From Pseudomonas reactans (lineage in GTDB: Bacteria; Pseudomonadota; Gammaproteobacteria; Pseudomonadales; Pseudomonadaceae), in assembly GCF_013385825.1 (NCBI RefSeq), contig NZ_JACAPG010000012.1:368298-432297 (forward strand): a DNA stretch of 64,000 nt, written 5' to 3'. The translations under genes and the position numbers were made by a program. The notes below the pieces were generated by a model that saw only the letters and a list, made by a program, of their open reading frames with translations, was not told the origin of the DNA and made no database searches. Of the stretch, positions 15,756 through 24,397 are shown piece by piece; the stretch's first letter is position 1; each line of letters begins with the position of its first letter.

Positions 15756-16646
15756 TTACGGCGCCGGGTGCGCTATCAAAAAATCGAGCAAATGTTGGCA
15801 AAACGCCCTTGGCGCTTCTTCCATCACAAAATGCCCGCAGTCCGCGATGATCGCCCCGCGCAGATCCACTGCACGCTCCTCCAGCGTCACCAGTGGCGCA
15901 TCGTTGGTGGCGTGTTCGGCGCCGATCGCCAGAACCGGCATCTGCAATTGTCGGGTTGCCCGGGCTTGGTTTTGTCGGATGGTTTCGGGAATCGCGCGGT
16001 AGTAGTCAAACCCCGCGCGCAGCCCGCCCGGGGATGAGTACGCACGGATGTAGACCTCGGAGGCGACTGCATCGCGGTGAAACGCCCAGCGATCAAACAT
16101 GAAGTTGAGGTAGGTTTCTTCGCGCCCGGTGATCAGCGCTTCGGGCAGGTCCTGGACTTGGTTGAACAGAAAATGCCAGAGGAAGATGTTCTGTTCCGGT
16201 GCGACGAATATGGGCGGTGCTGGCGCGAGGCCGGGGATCACGGCTTCGGTCAGCGTGAGTGTGCGCACGGCCTGTGGCTGGTCACTGGCCAGCGCATAGC
16301 CCACCCACATCCCGATATCGTGCCCGACAATGTGATAGCGCGTGATATCCAGCGCGAGCAGCGCCCGGTGCAGTACATCGGCAATATTGCCGGTGTCGTA
16401 ACCCTGTTCCGGTCGGTCCGAGTTGCCGAGCCCTGGCGGGTCGACGGCGATGGCTTGGTAACCCTGGGCAGCCAGGGCGTGCATGACGTGGCGGAAGGCA
16501 TACCAGGTTTGTGGCCAGCCGGGTATCAATAGCACCGGGTCGCCGTCTCCGGCCATGACACAGTGGAGTTTTTTGCCATCAACGCGGACGTAATGGTGGG
16601 TGAAGATGTCTTCGGTATTCAGGGATGGAGCCGTCGCTGCGTTCAT
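15756..16646 (-). CDS. Alpha/beta hydrolase, epoxide hydrolase/haloalkane dehalogenase-like
   Basis: A 296-aa alpha/beta-hydrolase fold. The oxyanion motif is PGWPQTWYAF and the nucleophile elbow is GHDIGMW with aspartate, as in epoxide hydrolases and haloalkane dehalogenases; His in DCGHFVMEE completes the triad. The HGxP motif typical of epoxide hydrolases appears as PGWP. Its start overlaps the end of the isomerase gene by 4 bp, so the two are co-transcribed. Substrate unknown. Confidence 0.85.
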   Translation of the reverse strand: MNAATAPSLNTEDIFTHHYVRVDGKKLHCVMAGDGDPVLLIPGWPQTWYAFRHVMHALAAQGYQAIAVDPPGLGNSDRPEQGYDTGNIADVLHRALLALDITRYHIVGHDIGMWVGYALASDQPQAVRTLTLTEAVIPGLAPAPPIFVAPEQNIFLWHFLFNQVQDLPEALITGREETYLNFMFDRWAFHRDAVASEVYIRAYSSPGGLRAGFDYYRAIPETIRQNQARATRQLQMPVLAIGAEHATNDAPLVTLEERAVDLRGAIIADCGHFVMEEAPRAFCQHLLDFLIAHPAP

Positions 16647-17719
16647 GGGCGTGCCTCAAGCGGTTGCGTCAGGCCGAGCATGGCCTGGATCTGTTGGGGC
16701 GCGACCGAGGCGTCGGCGAAGTCGTCGAAGATGCGGTCGGTGACGCCGATAATGTGGCGGTTGATGAACTCCACGCCTTCGCGCGCGCCGTCTTCCTGGT
16801 TTTTCAGGCAGCACTCCCACTCCAGCGTCGCCCAGCCGGGGTAATCGTATTGGGCCAGTTTGGAGAAGATGCCCTTGAAGTCGACTTGGCCATCCCCCAG
16901 CGAGCGGAAGCGTCCGGCGCGGTCGGCCCAAGCGCTGTAGCCGCCGTAGATGCCTTGGCGGCCGGTGGGATTGAACTCGGCATCCTTGACGTGAAACATG
17001 CGGATGAATGACCTGTAAATGTCCAGGTAGCTCAGGTAGTCCAGCTGTTGCAGGACGAAGTGGCTGGGGTCGAACAGTATCCGGCAACGCGCATGCTGGC
17101 CGACGCGCTCATAGAAGCGCTCGAAGCTGGTGCCGTCGTGCAGGTCTTCGCTGGGGTGGATTTCGTAGCAGAGGTTGACGCCGTGTTGCTCGCCCAGATC
17201 CAGAAGCGGTCGCCACCGTCGGGCCAACTCGTCGAAGGCTGCATCGATCAGGCCGTCCGGGCGTTGTGGGAAGGGGAACAGATAGGGCCAGGCGAGCGAG
17301 CCGGAGAACGTGCCCAAGTCTTCAAGGCCCAGCCGTTGCGAGGCAATGATGCTCATGTGCATGCGTTCGATCGCCCATTGCGTGCGTGCCTGCGGATTGC
17401 CCCGTAGCGGTGCTGGGACAGAGGCGTCCCACAGAGCGTCGTAGGCGGGATGCACCGCGACCAGTTGGCCGAAGATGTGGCTGGTCAGTTCGCTGATCTG
17501 CAAACCGTGGCTGGCGAGGGTGCCTTTGATGTCGTCGCAGTAGGTCTGGCTGCCAGCTGCCAGTTCGACGTCGAAGAAGCGACTGTCCCAGGCGGGAATT
17601 TGCAGTGCCTTGAAGCCTTTGGCCTTGGCCCATTGGGCAATCGCGTCCAGGCTGTTGAACGGTGGCTCGGTGTGACTGAATTGCGCCAAGTGCAGGCTGG
17701 GACCTTTAAGCGTACGCAT
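16643..17719 (-). CDS. Sugar phosphate isomerase/epimerase family protein (xylose-isomerase-like TIM barrel)
   Basis: A 358-aa AP-endonuclease-2-type TIM barrel. Metal-ligand positions typical of the family can be seen: CYEIHPSEDLHDG (Glu and His), LFDPSHF (Asp and His), RMFHVKDAEF (His/Lys/Asp) and WATLEWECC (Glu). It heads an operon with the downstream hydrolase and is divergent from a TetR gene, with a perfect palindrome between them, so TetR control is likely. The pathway is probably sugar or cyclitol catabolism; the substrate is not evident. Confidence 0.85.
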   Translation of the reverse strand: MRTLKGPSLHLAQFSHTEPPFNSLDAIAQWAKAKGFKALQIPAWDSRFFDVELAAGSQTYCDDIKGTLASHGLQISELTSHIFGQLVAVHPAYDALWDASVPAPLRGNPQARTQWAIERMHMSIIASQRLGLEDLGTFSGSLAWPYLFPFPQRPDGLIDAAFDELARRWRPLLDLGEQHGVNLCYEIHPSEDLHDGTSFERFYERVGQHARCRILFDPSHFVLQQLDYLSYLDIYRSFIRMFHVKDAEFNPTGRQGIYGGYSAWADRAGRFRSLGDGQVDFKGIFSKLAQYDYPGWATLEWECCLKNQEDGAREGVEFINRHIIGVTDRIFDDFADASVAPQQIQAMLGLTQPLEARP

Positions 17720-17735
17720 CGAAATGTTCCTATTG

Positions 17736-17751
17736 TTTGTCGATCGACAAA
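17736..17751. promoter_or_regulatory. Perfect 16-bp palindrome, candidate TetR operator
   Basis: TTTGTCGATCGACAAA is a perfect inverted repeat 17 bp upstream of the isomerase start and 78 bp upstream of the divergent TetR gene. Size and symmetry fit a TetR-family operator. Confidence 0.75.
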
Positions 17752-17828
17752 GAATAGGCCGGCAGGTTTGTCAGCGTCAACTCGATATGCGTTAAAGTGG
17801 CGGCACACCACCACCAGGTAAGCGAACA

Positions 17829-18455
17829 ATGGCCGGACGTCCGCGCGAATTTGATAGGGAAGCCGCACTGGAACGCGCCATGCGGCTGTTCTGGGAGCAA
17901 GGTTACGAGGGCACCAGCATGTCTGCATTGGTGGAGGCCTTGGGCATTGCCTCGGCGAGGATCTATGCCGCGTTTGGCAGCAAAGAGGGGTTGTTTCGCG
18001 AGGCTGTGGCTCTGTACGAACAGGCCGAGGGCGGTTTTGCGGGCCGTGCACTGCTTGAACCGGGCGTTAGAAGCGCCATCAAACGCATGCTTGACGATGC
18101 CATCACCACCTACACGCAACCCGGCCGCCCCGCTGGGTGCCTGGTGGTGAGTGCTGCGAGCAGCACCAGCCCGGACGGTGCGGATGTTCAACAATGGTTG
18201 CGTGAACGCCGCAGGCAACGCACCGACTCGATCATCGCCAGGCTGCAGCAAGCCAAGGTCAATCAAGAGCTCGGTGAGGATGTCGATGTGCAGGGGCTGG
18301 GCGATTTCTACGCGACGTTCCTGCACGGTATTTCTACCCAGGCGCGAGACGGCGTCCCTGCGGATCGCCTCCACCAGTCCGTCGACGTGGCGCTGAGCCT
18401 GCTGCCTGTAGAACCGTCGAGTCTAGAACAGACGCCCGATCCCGTCGGAGCATGA
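17829..18455 (+). CDS. TetR family transcriptional regulator
   Basis: A 208-aa protein with the TetR helix-turn-helix at residues about 10-55 (FDREAALERAMRLFWEQGYEGTSMSALVEALGIASARIYAAFGSKEGLFREAV) and a ligand-binding C-terminal domain with GCLVVSAA, as in the AcuR/YxaF group. It is divergent from the isomerase-hydrolase operon and probably represses it through the palindrome at 17736. Start MAGRPREF is typical for the subfamily. Confidence 0.9.
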   Translation: MAGRPREFDREAALERAMRLFWEQGYEGTSMSALVEALGIASARIYAAFGSKEGLFREAVALYEQAEGGFAGRALLEPGVRSAIKRMLDDAITTYTQPGRPAGCLVVSAASSTSPDGADVQQWLRERRRQRTDSIIARLQQAKVNQELGEDVDVQGLGDFYATFLHGISTQARDGVPADRLHQSVDVALSLLPVEPSSLEQTPDPVGA

Positions 18456-18733
18456 TATTCTGCGCGCCATCTTGGTCTAGTCTCTCTTGGGTACGTACAT
18501 CCGTATACGTCCCAGCGATTGGCTCTCACCCAGGTAGCTGAAGCCAATAATGATAAGAAGTCAGCGCAGAAGGGACATAAACAGTGAGGTCGATACGTCG
18601 GCCTTGTGTGCCCACCCTGCGGTTCTCTCGTGAATGTGCAAACCCCGCGATGCGTTGCCTGGCGCAGCGTGATGGAGGGTTGCCCATGATCAGGGGCGGC
18701 AGGGCGGATGGCGTTTTATCATAGGTGCTACTG

Positions 18734-20380
18734 ATGTTTAAAAAAGTAAACACTGCCCTGCTGGGGCTGGCTTTGTCGCTGGGGATCAGCTCCGCTCACG
18801 CGGAAGAGGCAAAGAAAGTCGATGTGCTGCTGATTGGCGGCGGCATCATGAGTGCAACCCTGGGTGTATGGCTCAATGAGCTGGAGCCGGGCTGGTCGAT
18901 GGAGATGGTCGAGCGCCTTGATGGCGTGGCCGAAGAAAGCTCCAACGGCTGGAACAACGCCGGTACTGGTCACTCGGCCCTGGCTGAGCTGAACTACACC
19001 CCGGAAGACAAGAACGGCAACGTTGAGATCCCGAAAGCGGTCGAGATCAACGAAGCGTTCCAGATCTCCCGTCAGTTCTGGGCCTGGCAGGTGCAGCAGG
19101 GCGTGCTGAAGAACCCGCGTTCGTTCATCAACACCACGCCGCACATGAGCTTTGTGTGGGGCGATGACAACATCAAGTTCCTGAAAAAACGCTACGAAGC
19201 CCTGAAGGCGAGCCCGCTTTTCGCCGGTATGCAGTACTCCGAAGACCCGGCGCAGATCGCCAAGTGGGTCCCGCTGATGATGGAAGGGCGTGACCCGAAC
19301 CAGAAAATCGCGGCCACCTGGAGCCCGCTGGGTACCGACATGAACTTCGGCGAGATCACCCGCCAGTTCGTCGCTCACCTGCAGACTACGCCGAAGTTCG
19401 ACCTGAAGCTGTCGAGCGAAGTGCAGGACATCACCAAGAACGCCGACGGTTCGTGGCGCGTGAGCTACAAAAACCTGAAAGACGGCACCAAGACCGAAAC
19501 CGACGCCAAGTTCGTGTTCATCGGCGCGGGCGGTGGTGCACTGCACCTGCTGCAAAAGTCGGGCATTCCTGAAGCCAAGGAATACGCTGGCTTCCCGGTA
19601 GGCGGCTCGTTCCTGGTAACCGATAACCCAACCGTGGCCGAGCAGCACTTGGCCAAGGCCTACGGTAAAGCGTCGGTGGGTGCACCGCCGATGTCGGTTC
19701 CGCACTTGGACACCCGTGTGCTGGATGGCAAGCGCGTTATCCTGTTTGGCCCATTCGCGACCTTCTCGACCAAGTTCCTGAAAGAAGGCTCGTACCTGGA
19801 CCTGCTGACCAGCACCACCACCCACAACATCTGGCCTATGACCAAAGTCGGTATTCGTGAATACCCACTGGTCGAGTACCTCGCTGGCCAACTGATGCTG
19901 TCGGATGACGACCGCTTCAAGGCGCTGCAAGAGTACTTCCCGAACGCCAAGCAATCCGACTGGCGCCTGTGGCAAGCCGGTCAGCGCGTGCAGATCATCA
20001 AGCGTGACGAAGAGCAGGGCGGCGTCCTGAAACTCGGTACCGAAGTGGTCAGCTCCGCCGACAACACCATCGCCGGCCTGCTGGGTGCATCGCCAGGCGC
20101 GTCCACCGCGGCTCCGATCATGCTGACCGTGCTGCAGAAAGTGTTCAAGGACAAGGTCGCGACCCCTGAATGGCAGACCAAGCTGCACCAGATCGTACCG
20201 AGCTACGGCACCAAGCTGAACGACAGCCCTGAAGCAGTTGCCAAGGAGTGGGCCTACACCGCCAATATCCTGCAACTGCCGACTCCGCCTGTGATTCCGC
20301 AAGCCACTGCTCCTCAGGCTACCGAGGCTGCCAAGCCTGCGGCTGAGCCGAGCAAGCCGGCCTCTGACCTGGCGCTGTAA
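18734..20380 (+). CDS. mqo: Malate:quinone oxidoreductase
   Basis: A 548-aa FAD enzyme that oxidises malate to oxaloacetate with quinone as acceptor, replacing or assisting malate dehydrogenase in the TCA cycle; peripheral at the inner membrane. FAD-binding [15 protein letters not shown], then [23 protein letters not shown] and the C-terminal [13 protein letters not shown]. It has an N-terminal signal-like segment ([16 protein letters not shown]) and a Pro/Ala-rich C-terminal tail of about 35 residues, as other pseudomonad Mqo have. ATG at 18734 is used; GTG three codons upstream is the alternative. The 278 bp before it hold no gene that I can support. Confidence 0.96.
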   Translation: MFKKVNTALLGLALSLGISSAHAEEAKKVDVLLIGGGIMSATLGVWLNELEPGWSMEMVERLDGVAEESSNGWNNAGTGHSALAELNYTPEDKNGNVEIPKAVEINEAFQISRQFWAWQVQQGVLKNPRSFINTTPHMSFVWGDDNIKFLKKRYEALKASPLFAGMQYSEDPAQIAKWVPLMMEGRDPNQKIAATWSPLGTDMNFGEITRQFVAHLQTTPKFDLKLSSEVQDITKNADGSWRVSYKNLKDGTKTETDAKFVFIGAGGGALHLLQKSGIPEAKEYAGFPVGGSFLVTDNPTVAEQHLAKAYGKASVGAPPMSVPHLDTRVLDGKRVILFGPFATFSTKFLKEGSYLDLLTSTTTHNIWPMTKVGIREYPLVEYLAGQLMLSDDDRFKALQEYFPNAKQSDWRLWQAGQRVQIIKRDEEQGGVLKLGTEVVSSADNTIAGLLGASPGASTAAPIMLTVLQKVFKDKVATPEWQTKLHQIVPSYGTKLNDSPEAVAKEWAYTANILQLPTPPVIPQATAPQATEAAKPAAEPSKPASDLAL

Positions 20381-20400
20381 GCCAAGTATCGAGCCGATAT

Positions 20401-20440
20401 AAAAAGCCCGCTGAACCGGTAACGGTCAGCGGGCTTTTTT
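20401..20440. terminator. Bidirectional intrinsic terminator between mqo and LysR gene
   Basis: AAAAAGCCCGCTGA pairs with TCAGCGGGCTTTTT around an 11-base loop between convergent genes. Confidence 0.93.
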
Positions 20441-20451
20441 GTCCCTGGCGT

Positions 20452-21288
20452 TCACACCTTGAAGTGCCTGACTTGCTCATGCAGATGCAATGCCAGCGCA
20501 TTGCCGGTATCGCACAACAGGTACAGGTGCTGCGTCGGCAACGAGGGTAGATCTGTCATTTGCCTGAGCCCTTCACCCATGCGGCTTTCCTCCATCAGGC
20601 CTATCGCCACGCCACTGCGGATACAGGCTTCGACGGCGGATGAATTGGGGCTCTCCAGCAGCATGCGATGATAAATCCCATGATCCTTCAATACCTGCAA
20701 GGCCGCGGCGCGATACGGGCAACCGGCGATGGGCACAGTGATGGGGAGCGGCGCATTCGACGGACAGCTGAAGTGCTCGGCCGCAACCCACAGCGGCTGC
20801 ACGGAGCCTAGGCGTTCTCCCTGGGCGAGAGGGTGTGCGCTGACGGTGATGGTCAGGTCCAGATGGTTGGTCATAAACAGGTTGAGCAGCTCACCGCTGG
20901 TGCGCGCTTCGACTTCCAACTCCAGCAGCGGGTTATCGGCGATCAGCCGTGGCAGAAATGCCTGGATGAATCCAGGTGCATAAGTATCCGGCACGCCCAG
21001 GCGGATCTTGCCCTGCATGCGTTGGGGCATCAGCGAGATCAGCAGGCGATCATGACTCTTGAGGAACTCAGTGGTTTCGCCCAGCAGTTTCTTGCCATAG
21101 AGCGTCAATTCCACGCCTTGGTTGCTGCGGCTGAACAAGCGCTGGCCTACCTGATCTTCCAGCTTTTGTACCTGTGTGGTCACGGTGGACGCACTGCGGT
21201 GCACATGCTCGGCCGCTTCGTTGAAACGCCCGAAGCGCGCCACGGCGTGGAAAGTACGCAACAGGTCGATATTCAGTTGTTTGGCCAT
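20452..21288 (-). CDS. LysR family transcriptional regulator
   Basis: A 278-aa protein. Winged helix at residues 1-65 (LNIDLLRTFHAVARFGRFNEAAEHVHRSASTVTTQVQKLEDQVGQRLFSR), then a periplasmic-binding-like effector domain. It lies 98 bp from, and divergent to, an EamA exporter gene, its probable target. The first helix carries FNEAAEHVHRSASTVTTQ, a form common to regulators paired with exporters. Effector unknown. Confidence 0.9.
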   Translation of the reverse strand: MAKQLNIDLLRTFHAVARFGRFNEAAEHVHRSASTVTTQVQKLEDQVGQRLFSRSNQGVELTLYGKKLLGETTEFLKSHDRLLISLMPQRMQGKIRLGVPDTYAPGFIQAFLPRLIADNPLLELEVEARTSGELLNLFMTNHLDLTITVSAHPLAQGERLGSVQPLWVAAEHFSCPSNAPLPITVPIAGCPYRAAALQVLKDHGIYHRMLLESPNSSAVEACIRSGVAIGLMEESRMGEGLRQMTDLPSLPTQHLYLLCDTGNALALHLHEQVRHFKV

Positions 21289-21386
21289 GGTTTCACTTTT
21301 GCGGATTGATTGTTCAGGTTATTCAAATATACAGAATCATGTGTGGCCTTTAGCCTTTCAGTCAATGCGCACTGACGGGAGGCTTC

Positions 21387-22286
21387 ATGACGCGATCAAC
21401 GTTAAAGCGGCTGCTGTTGCAGGTGGCATTTGTGCTGTCGTGGAGTTCTGGCTATATCGGTGCCAAATTGGGCACGCAGGGCGGCGGGGCGTTCAACCTG
21501 CTGTTCTGGCGATTCCTGTTGGTTTCGGTTTGCCTTGGACTGTTCCTCAACGTGAGGTTGTTGAAGGTTTCATGGGTACAGGTCCGCCATTACGCCATCA
21601 TCGGGTTTCTCTCGCAGTTCCTGTACCTGAGTTGCCTCTACGTCGCGATCCAGAATGGCTTGCCGCCCGGGATCGCCGCGATCATTGCGGCGCTGCAGCC
21701 GTTGATGACGGCGGCGTTGTCGACTGGCAATGTGACCGAGCGCAGTGGGGGCTGGCAATGGAGTGGCCTGATGCTCAGTTTCGTTGGCGTTTCCATCGTG
21801 ATTGCCGGGCAGTACGACAGTGGCGGGACGGGCGTCGGCCTGGTCATGTACCTGTTGCCGCTGGCGGCAGCGCTGGGGCTGACGCTGGCAACCCTGTATG
21901 AGCGTCGTACCGTGCAAAATCACGACGCGGGTTTGGTCCTGCCGCTGTTCCTCCAGTCGCTGCTGACCTTGATCGGTTTTACCGCCGCAGTGCTCTATAC
22001 CGACACGCTGAGTATTCCCCATGACCCTGACGTTTTGATCTCAATCGTCTGGCTAACGGTGTTCTCTACCTTCGTTGCCTACCTGAGCCTATGGATGCTG
22101 CTACGTGTGATGACCGCAACCCACGTGGCGGCGTTGGTCTACCTGGAGCCGCCCGTGACGCTGGTGTGGGCGGCGCTGATGTTTGGCGATGCGATCAACG
22201 CCTCGACCTACGCCGGCATTGCCGTGGTAGTCGCCGGACTGCTGCTAGTGCGCCTGAAACGACCGACTGTCGCGTGTGCCACTTGA
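21387..22286 (+). CDS. EamA/DMT family transporter
   Basis: A 299-aa inner-membrane protein with ten predicted helices in two EamA repeats (about residues 8-140 and 155-290). The starts are typical: LLLQVAFVLSWSSGYIGAKLG and the second-repeat ending LEPPVTLVWAALMFGD. RhaT/RarD-type proteins export amino acids or other metabolites. Divergent from the LysR gene above. Confidence 0.88.
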   Translation: MTRSTLKRLLLQVAFVLSWSSGYIGAKLGTQGGGAFNLLFWRFLLVSVCLGLFLNVRLLKVSWVQVRHYAIIGFLSQFLYLSCLYVAIQNGLPPGIAAIIAALQPLMTAALSTGNVTERSGGWQWSGLMLSFVGVSIVIAGQYDSGGTGVGLVMYLLPLAAALGLTLATLYERRTVQNHDAGLVLPLFLQSLLTLIGFTAAVLYTDTLSIPHDPDVLISIVWLTVFSTFVAYLSLWMLLRVMTATHVAALVYLEPPVTLVWAALMFGDAINASTYAGIAVVVAGLLLVRLKRPTVACAT

Positions 22287-22415
22287 GGCGTGCGGGTTCA
22301 GCGAGCTGACAGACACCACCTGTTAAAAATACCCACAGCCAAGCAGGAGCGCGGCTGTAACAACGGGGGATTTTCAGCAGTGCAAGTGTTGGGCGCCAGC
22401 GCCCGAGGGTTTTGT

Positions 22416-22745
22416 ATGTGGCTACGTTATGCGGCATTGACGGCCATGGTCGTTGCAGCATCCGGGTGTGTGCAAGAGCGCGTCGTGCATGAGCGCAGGC
22501 CGGTGCAACGCGAATATGTAGAAGTTATCGCGCCACAACCGCCGCCGGTGCAGGTGATTGAAGTCGAGCCACCGGTGCGCTACGGCTATGTATGGTCACG
22601 TGGTTACTGGCGTTGGGAAGGCGGGCGTTATGTCGCGGTGCACGGTCATTGGGAGCCTGTACGCGAAGGATACCGCTATGTGCATCCGCATTGGGTGCAG
22701 CGCAATGACGGTTACCATTGGCAAGGCGGTGGCTGGGTTCGCTGA
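22416..22745 (+). CDS. YXWQ/W-x-x-W repeat lipoprotein (BcpO-related)
   Basis: A 109-aa predicted lipoprotein: signal MWLRYAALTAMVVAASGC with lipobox AASGC, then a Pro-rich linker and repeated aromatic units (YGYVWSRGYWRWEGGRYVAVHGHW, HPHWVQRNDGYHWQGGGW) of the YXWGXW repeat family. Function is unknown; the envelope location is predicted. The start at 22416 was chosen so that the signal peptide is N-terminal; the frame is open 42 codons upstream. Confidence 0.78.
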   Translation: MWLRYAALTAMVVAASGCVQERVVHERRPVQREYVEVIAPQPPPVQVIEVEPPVRYGYVWSRGYWRWEGGRYVAVHGHWEPVREGYRYVHPHWVQRNDGYHWQGGGWVR

Positions 22746-22752
22746 ACCTTGG

Positions 22753-23127
22753 CTAGATCGGCTTCGTGGTGCCCAGGAGTCGAACCTCACGCAGCAGCGC
22801 GGCGCCGAGTTGATCGGTGCCCAGCTCCTTGTAGCCCACGGCTTTGATTTCGCCGTTCTCTTCGGCCTGGATAAGGATCACCGGGGTTTCCTTGCCGGTG
22901 GTTTCGTCGATGTGCAAGGCATACTGCGGAATATCCAGCTTGATCGGCGTGCCCGCCGCCTGGCCTTTGACATTGATCAGGAACGCCGCGCAGCCCGCGT
23001 CGACGTCCATGCTGGTGGCCGAACGGCCACTGACGAAGCAGGTTTTTGGCAGGTCGGGCCAGGTGATGGTGTCGGCGACGGCCATGCCGGAGGCCATCGT
23101 CAAGGTAGCGAGAAGGAGCATGCGCAC
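22753..23127 (-). CDS. Hypothetical periplasmic protein
   Basis: A 124-aa protein with a cleavable signal peptide (MRMLLLATLTMASGMAVA, cut near ADT) and two cysteines in the mature part. No family recognised. GTG at 23127 or ATG at 23121 may be the start; AAGAGA lies upstream. Its stop faces the previous gene only 7 bp away. Confidence 0.65.
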   Translation of the reverse strand: MRMLLLATLTMASGMAVADTITWPDLPKTCFVSGRSATSMDVDAGCAAFLINVKGQAAGTPIKLDIPQYALHIDETTGKETPVILIQAEENGEIKAVGYKELGTDQLGAALLREVRLLGTTKPI

Positions 23128-23198
23128 GTTGATCGTTCTCTTGATGAAGGTTGAGCGCGATTTTTACCAAAGCCTGAAGGACGTCGCAACGGCAAGCC

Positions 23199-23594
23199 TC
23201 AGACCAGACGTTGCATGCCTACCGTCTTGGCAGCGTTCAGATCAAAAGTGGCCGTGTATTCGCAGCCTGCAGCATGGCCACAGCGTTCGATCAGGCAGTC
23301 CGCGAAATCAGCCTTGCTGGCGGTGAATCGTCGCAGTGCCTTCCAGATGATCTCGGCGTGTTCGATGGTCAGTTCTCGGGTGCGTAGCAGCGTTTCGAGA
23401 ACGGTCACCACATCACCCTTGGCAGACTGATAACAACTTTGCAGGACCCATACCAATTCCACCACGGACACCAGGCTGACAAAGCCCGGTGCAAAGGCGG
23501 TGAGCGATTCAATCAATTCAGATGCCTTAGGCGATTGGACGGGATCGTCCTGAGTGACATAACGCACCAGCACATTGGTATCCAGCCCGATCAT
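23199..23594 (-). CDS. vapC: PIN-domain ribonuclease toxin, VapC-like
   Basis: A 131-aa PIN domain. Acidic residues are in place: Asp5 (MIGLDTNVLVRYV), Glu46 (VSVVELVWVL), Asp95 (ASKADFADCLI) and a late Asp (TFDLNAAK). VapC toxins cleave tRNA or rRNA when the antitoxin is degraded. Its ATG overlaps the stop of the antitoxin gene by 4 bp, so the pair is translationally coupled. Confidence 0.9.
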   Translation of the reverse strand: MIGLDTNVLVRYVTQDDPVQSPKASELIESLTAFAPGFVSLVSVVELVWVLQSCYQSAKGDVVTVLETLLRTRELTIEHAEIIWKALRRFTASKADFADCLIERCGHAAGCEYTATFDLNAAKTVGMQRLV

Positions 23595-23848
23595 CCAGCT
23601 TTCGCCCCTTGTGCCGCGATGGCACGGTTCATCTCATCCAGGGAGACGGCCTTGGCAGGTTTTCGGATCAGGCCTTTGAGGTCGTGTACGGTTTTGCTGG
23701 CGGCAATCATGGAAAATTTACCGTCTTCCATTTCGACAAATTCAACGCGATCACCTGTCTCCAGGCCCAGGGCGGTTCTGACCTGGACGGGAATGGTGAT
23801 TTGCCCTTTTGAAGTAAGCGTGGCGGTGGCCATAGTGAAGATCTCCAT
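23591..23848 (-). CDS. vapB: AbrB/MazE-type antitoxin, VapB-like
   Basis: An 85-aa protein. Swapped-hairpin DNA-binding domain TATLTSKGQITIPVQVRTALGLETGDRVEFVE at residues 7-40, followed by a toxin-binding tail. It neutralises the PIN toxin and probably represses the operon. ATG at 23848 is chosen because AAGGAG lies 7 bases upstream; the ATG at 23833 lacks one. A palindrome covers the region just upstream. Confidence 0.9.
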   Translation of the reverse strand: MEIFTMATATLTSKGQITIPVQVRTALGLETGDRVEFVEMEDGKFSMIAASKTVHDLKGLIRKPAKAVSLDEMNRAIAAQGAKAG

Positions 23849-23857
23849 CGTGATGCT

Positions 23858-23875
23858 CCTTACCTTAGGGTAAGG
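23858..23875. promoter_or_regulatory. Palindrome upstream of vapB, candidate autoregulatory operator
   Basis: CCTTACC-TTAG-GGTAAGG, a 7-bp perfect arm pair. It starts 10 bp before the vapB ATG and includes the Shine-Dalgarno, the usual position for VapBC binding. Confidence 0.65.
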
Positions 23876-24003
23876 AATTATGGAGGACAAGATCCGTTGG
23901 TCCATAGGTTGCTCTTCTGGTGTGAGTTGATCGGAACAGGTAAAAAGATAGCCTGAGTTATGCCGATGGCATGCCCGAAAACGCCCGCAAAGAGATACAG
24001 CAT

Positions 24004-24396
24004 ATGACCGACCGCCAGCTCATTATCCCTCCCGTCATGCAGCCCATCGTCGAACGCGCCGGCTACGTCCCTGCCGTCAAGGTCGGCAAGACGTTGTACT
24101 GCGCAGGGCAGGTCGGCCGCACGGCAGAATTGGCGGTGATTGAAGATCCAGAGGCGCAATTCATTGCCGCCTGGGAGAACCTGAGGCAGGTCTTGGAGGA
24201 GGGGGGGTGTACGTTCGAAGAGGTGGTGGACATGACCACCTACCACGTCAACATGAGCCAGCACATGGCGGTTTTCCGAGACGTGAAAAACCGCCTGTTC
24301 CCACGCGGGCATTGCGCCTGGACGACAATCGGGGTGTCCGAACTGGCACGCCCCGGTCTGCTGGTGGAAATCAAATGCGTGGCGGTGCAGCGCTAG
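24004..24396 (+). CDS. RidA/YjgF/UK114 family protein
   Basis: A 130-aa RidA-fold protein. RidA proteins hydrolyse reactive enamine/imine intermediates released by PLP enzymes. Marks: AGYVPAVKVGKTLYCAGQVGRTA and late GVSELARPGLLVEIKCVAV, with the substrate-contact arginine before PG. The ATG at 24004 is preferred; another at 23971 is possible. Its stop meets the convergent ppnN stop. Confidence 0.85.
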   Translation: MTDRQLIIPPVMQPIVERAGYVPAVKVGKTLYCAGQVGRTAELAVIEDPEAQFIAAWENLRQVLEEGGCTFEEVVDMTTYHVNMSQHMAVFRDVKNRLFPRGHCAWTTIGVSELARPGLLVEIKCVAVQR

Positions 24397-24397
24397 C

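Noticed and set aside
18728..20302. 524-aa open frame antisense to mqo
   Set aside because: Same reason; mqo on the plus strand is certain.
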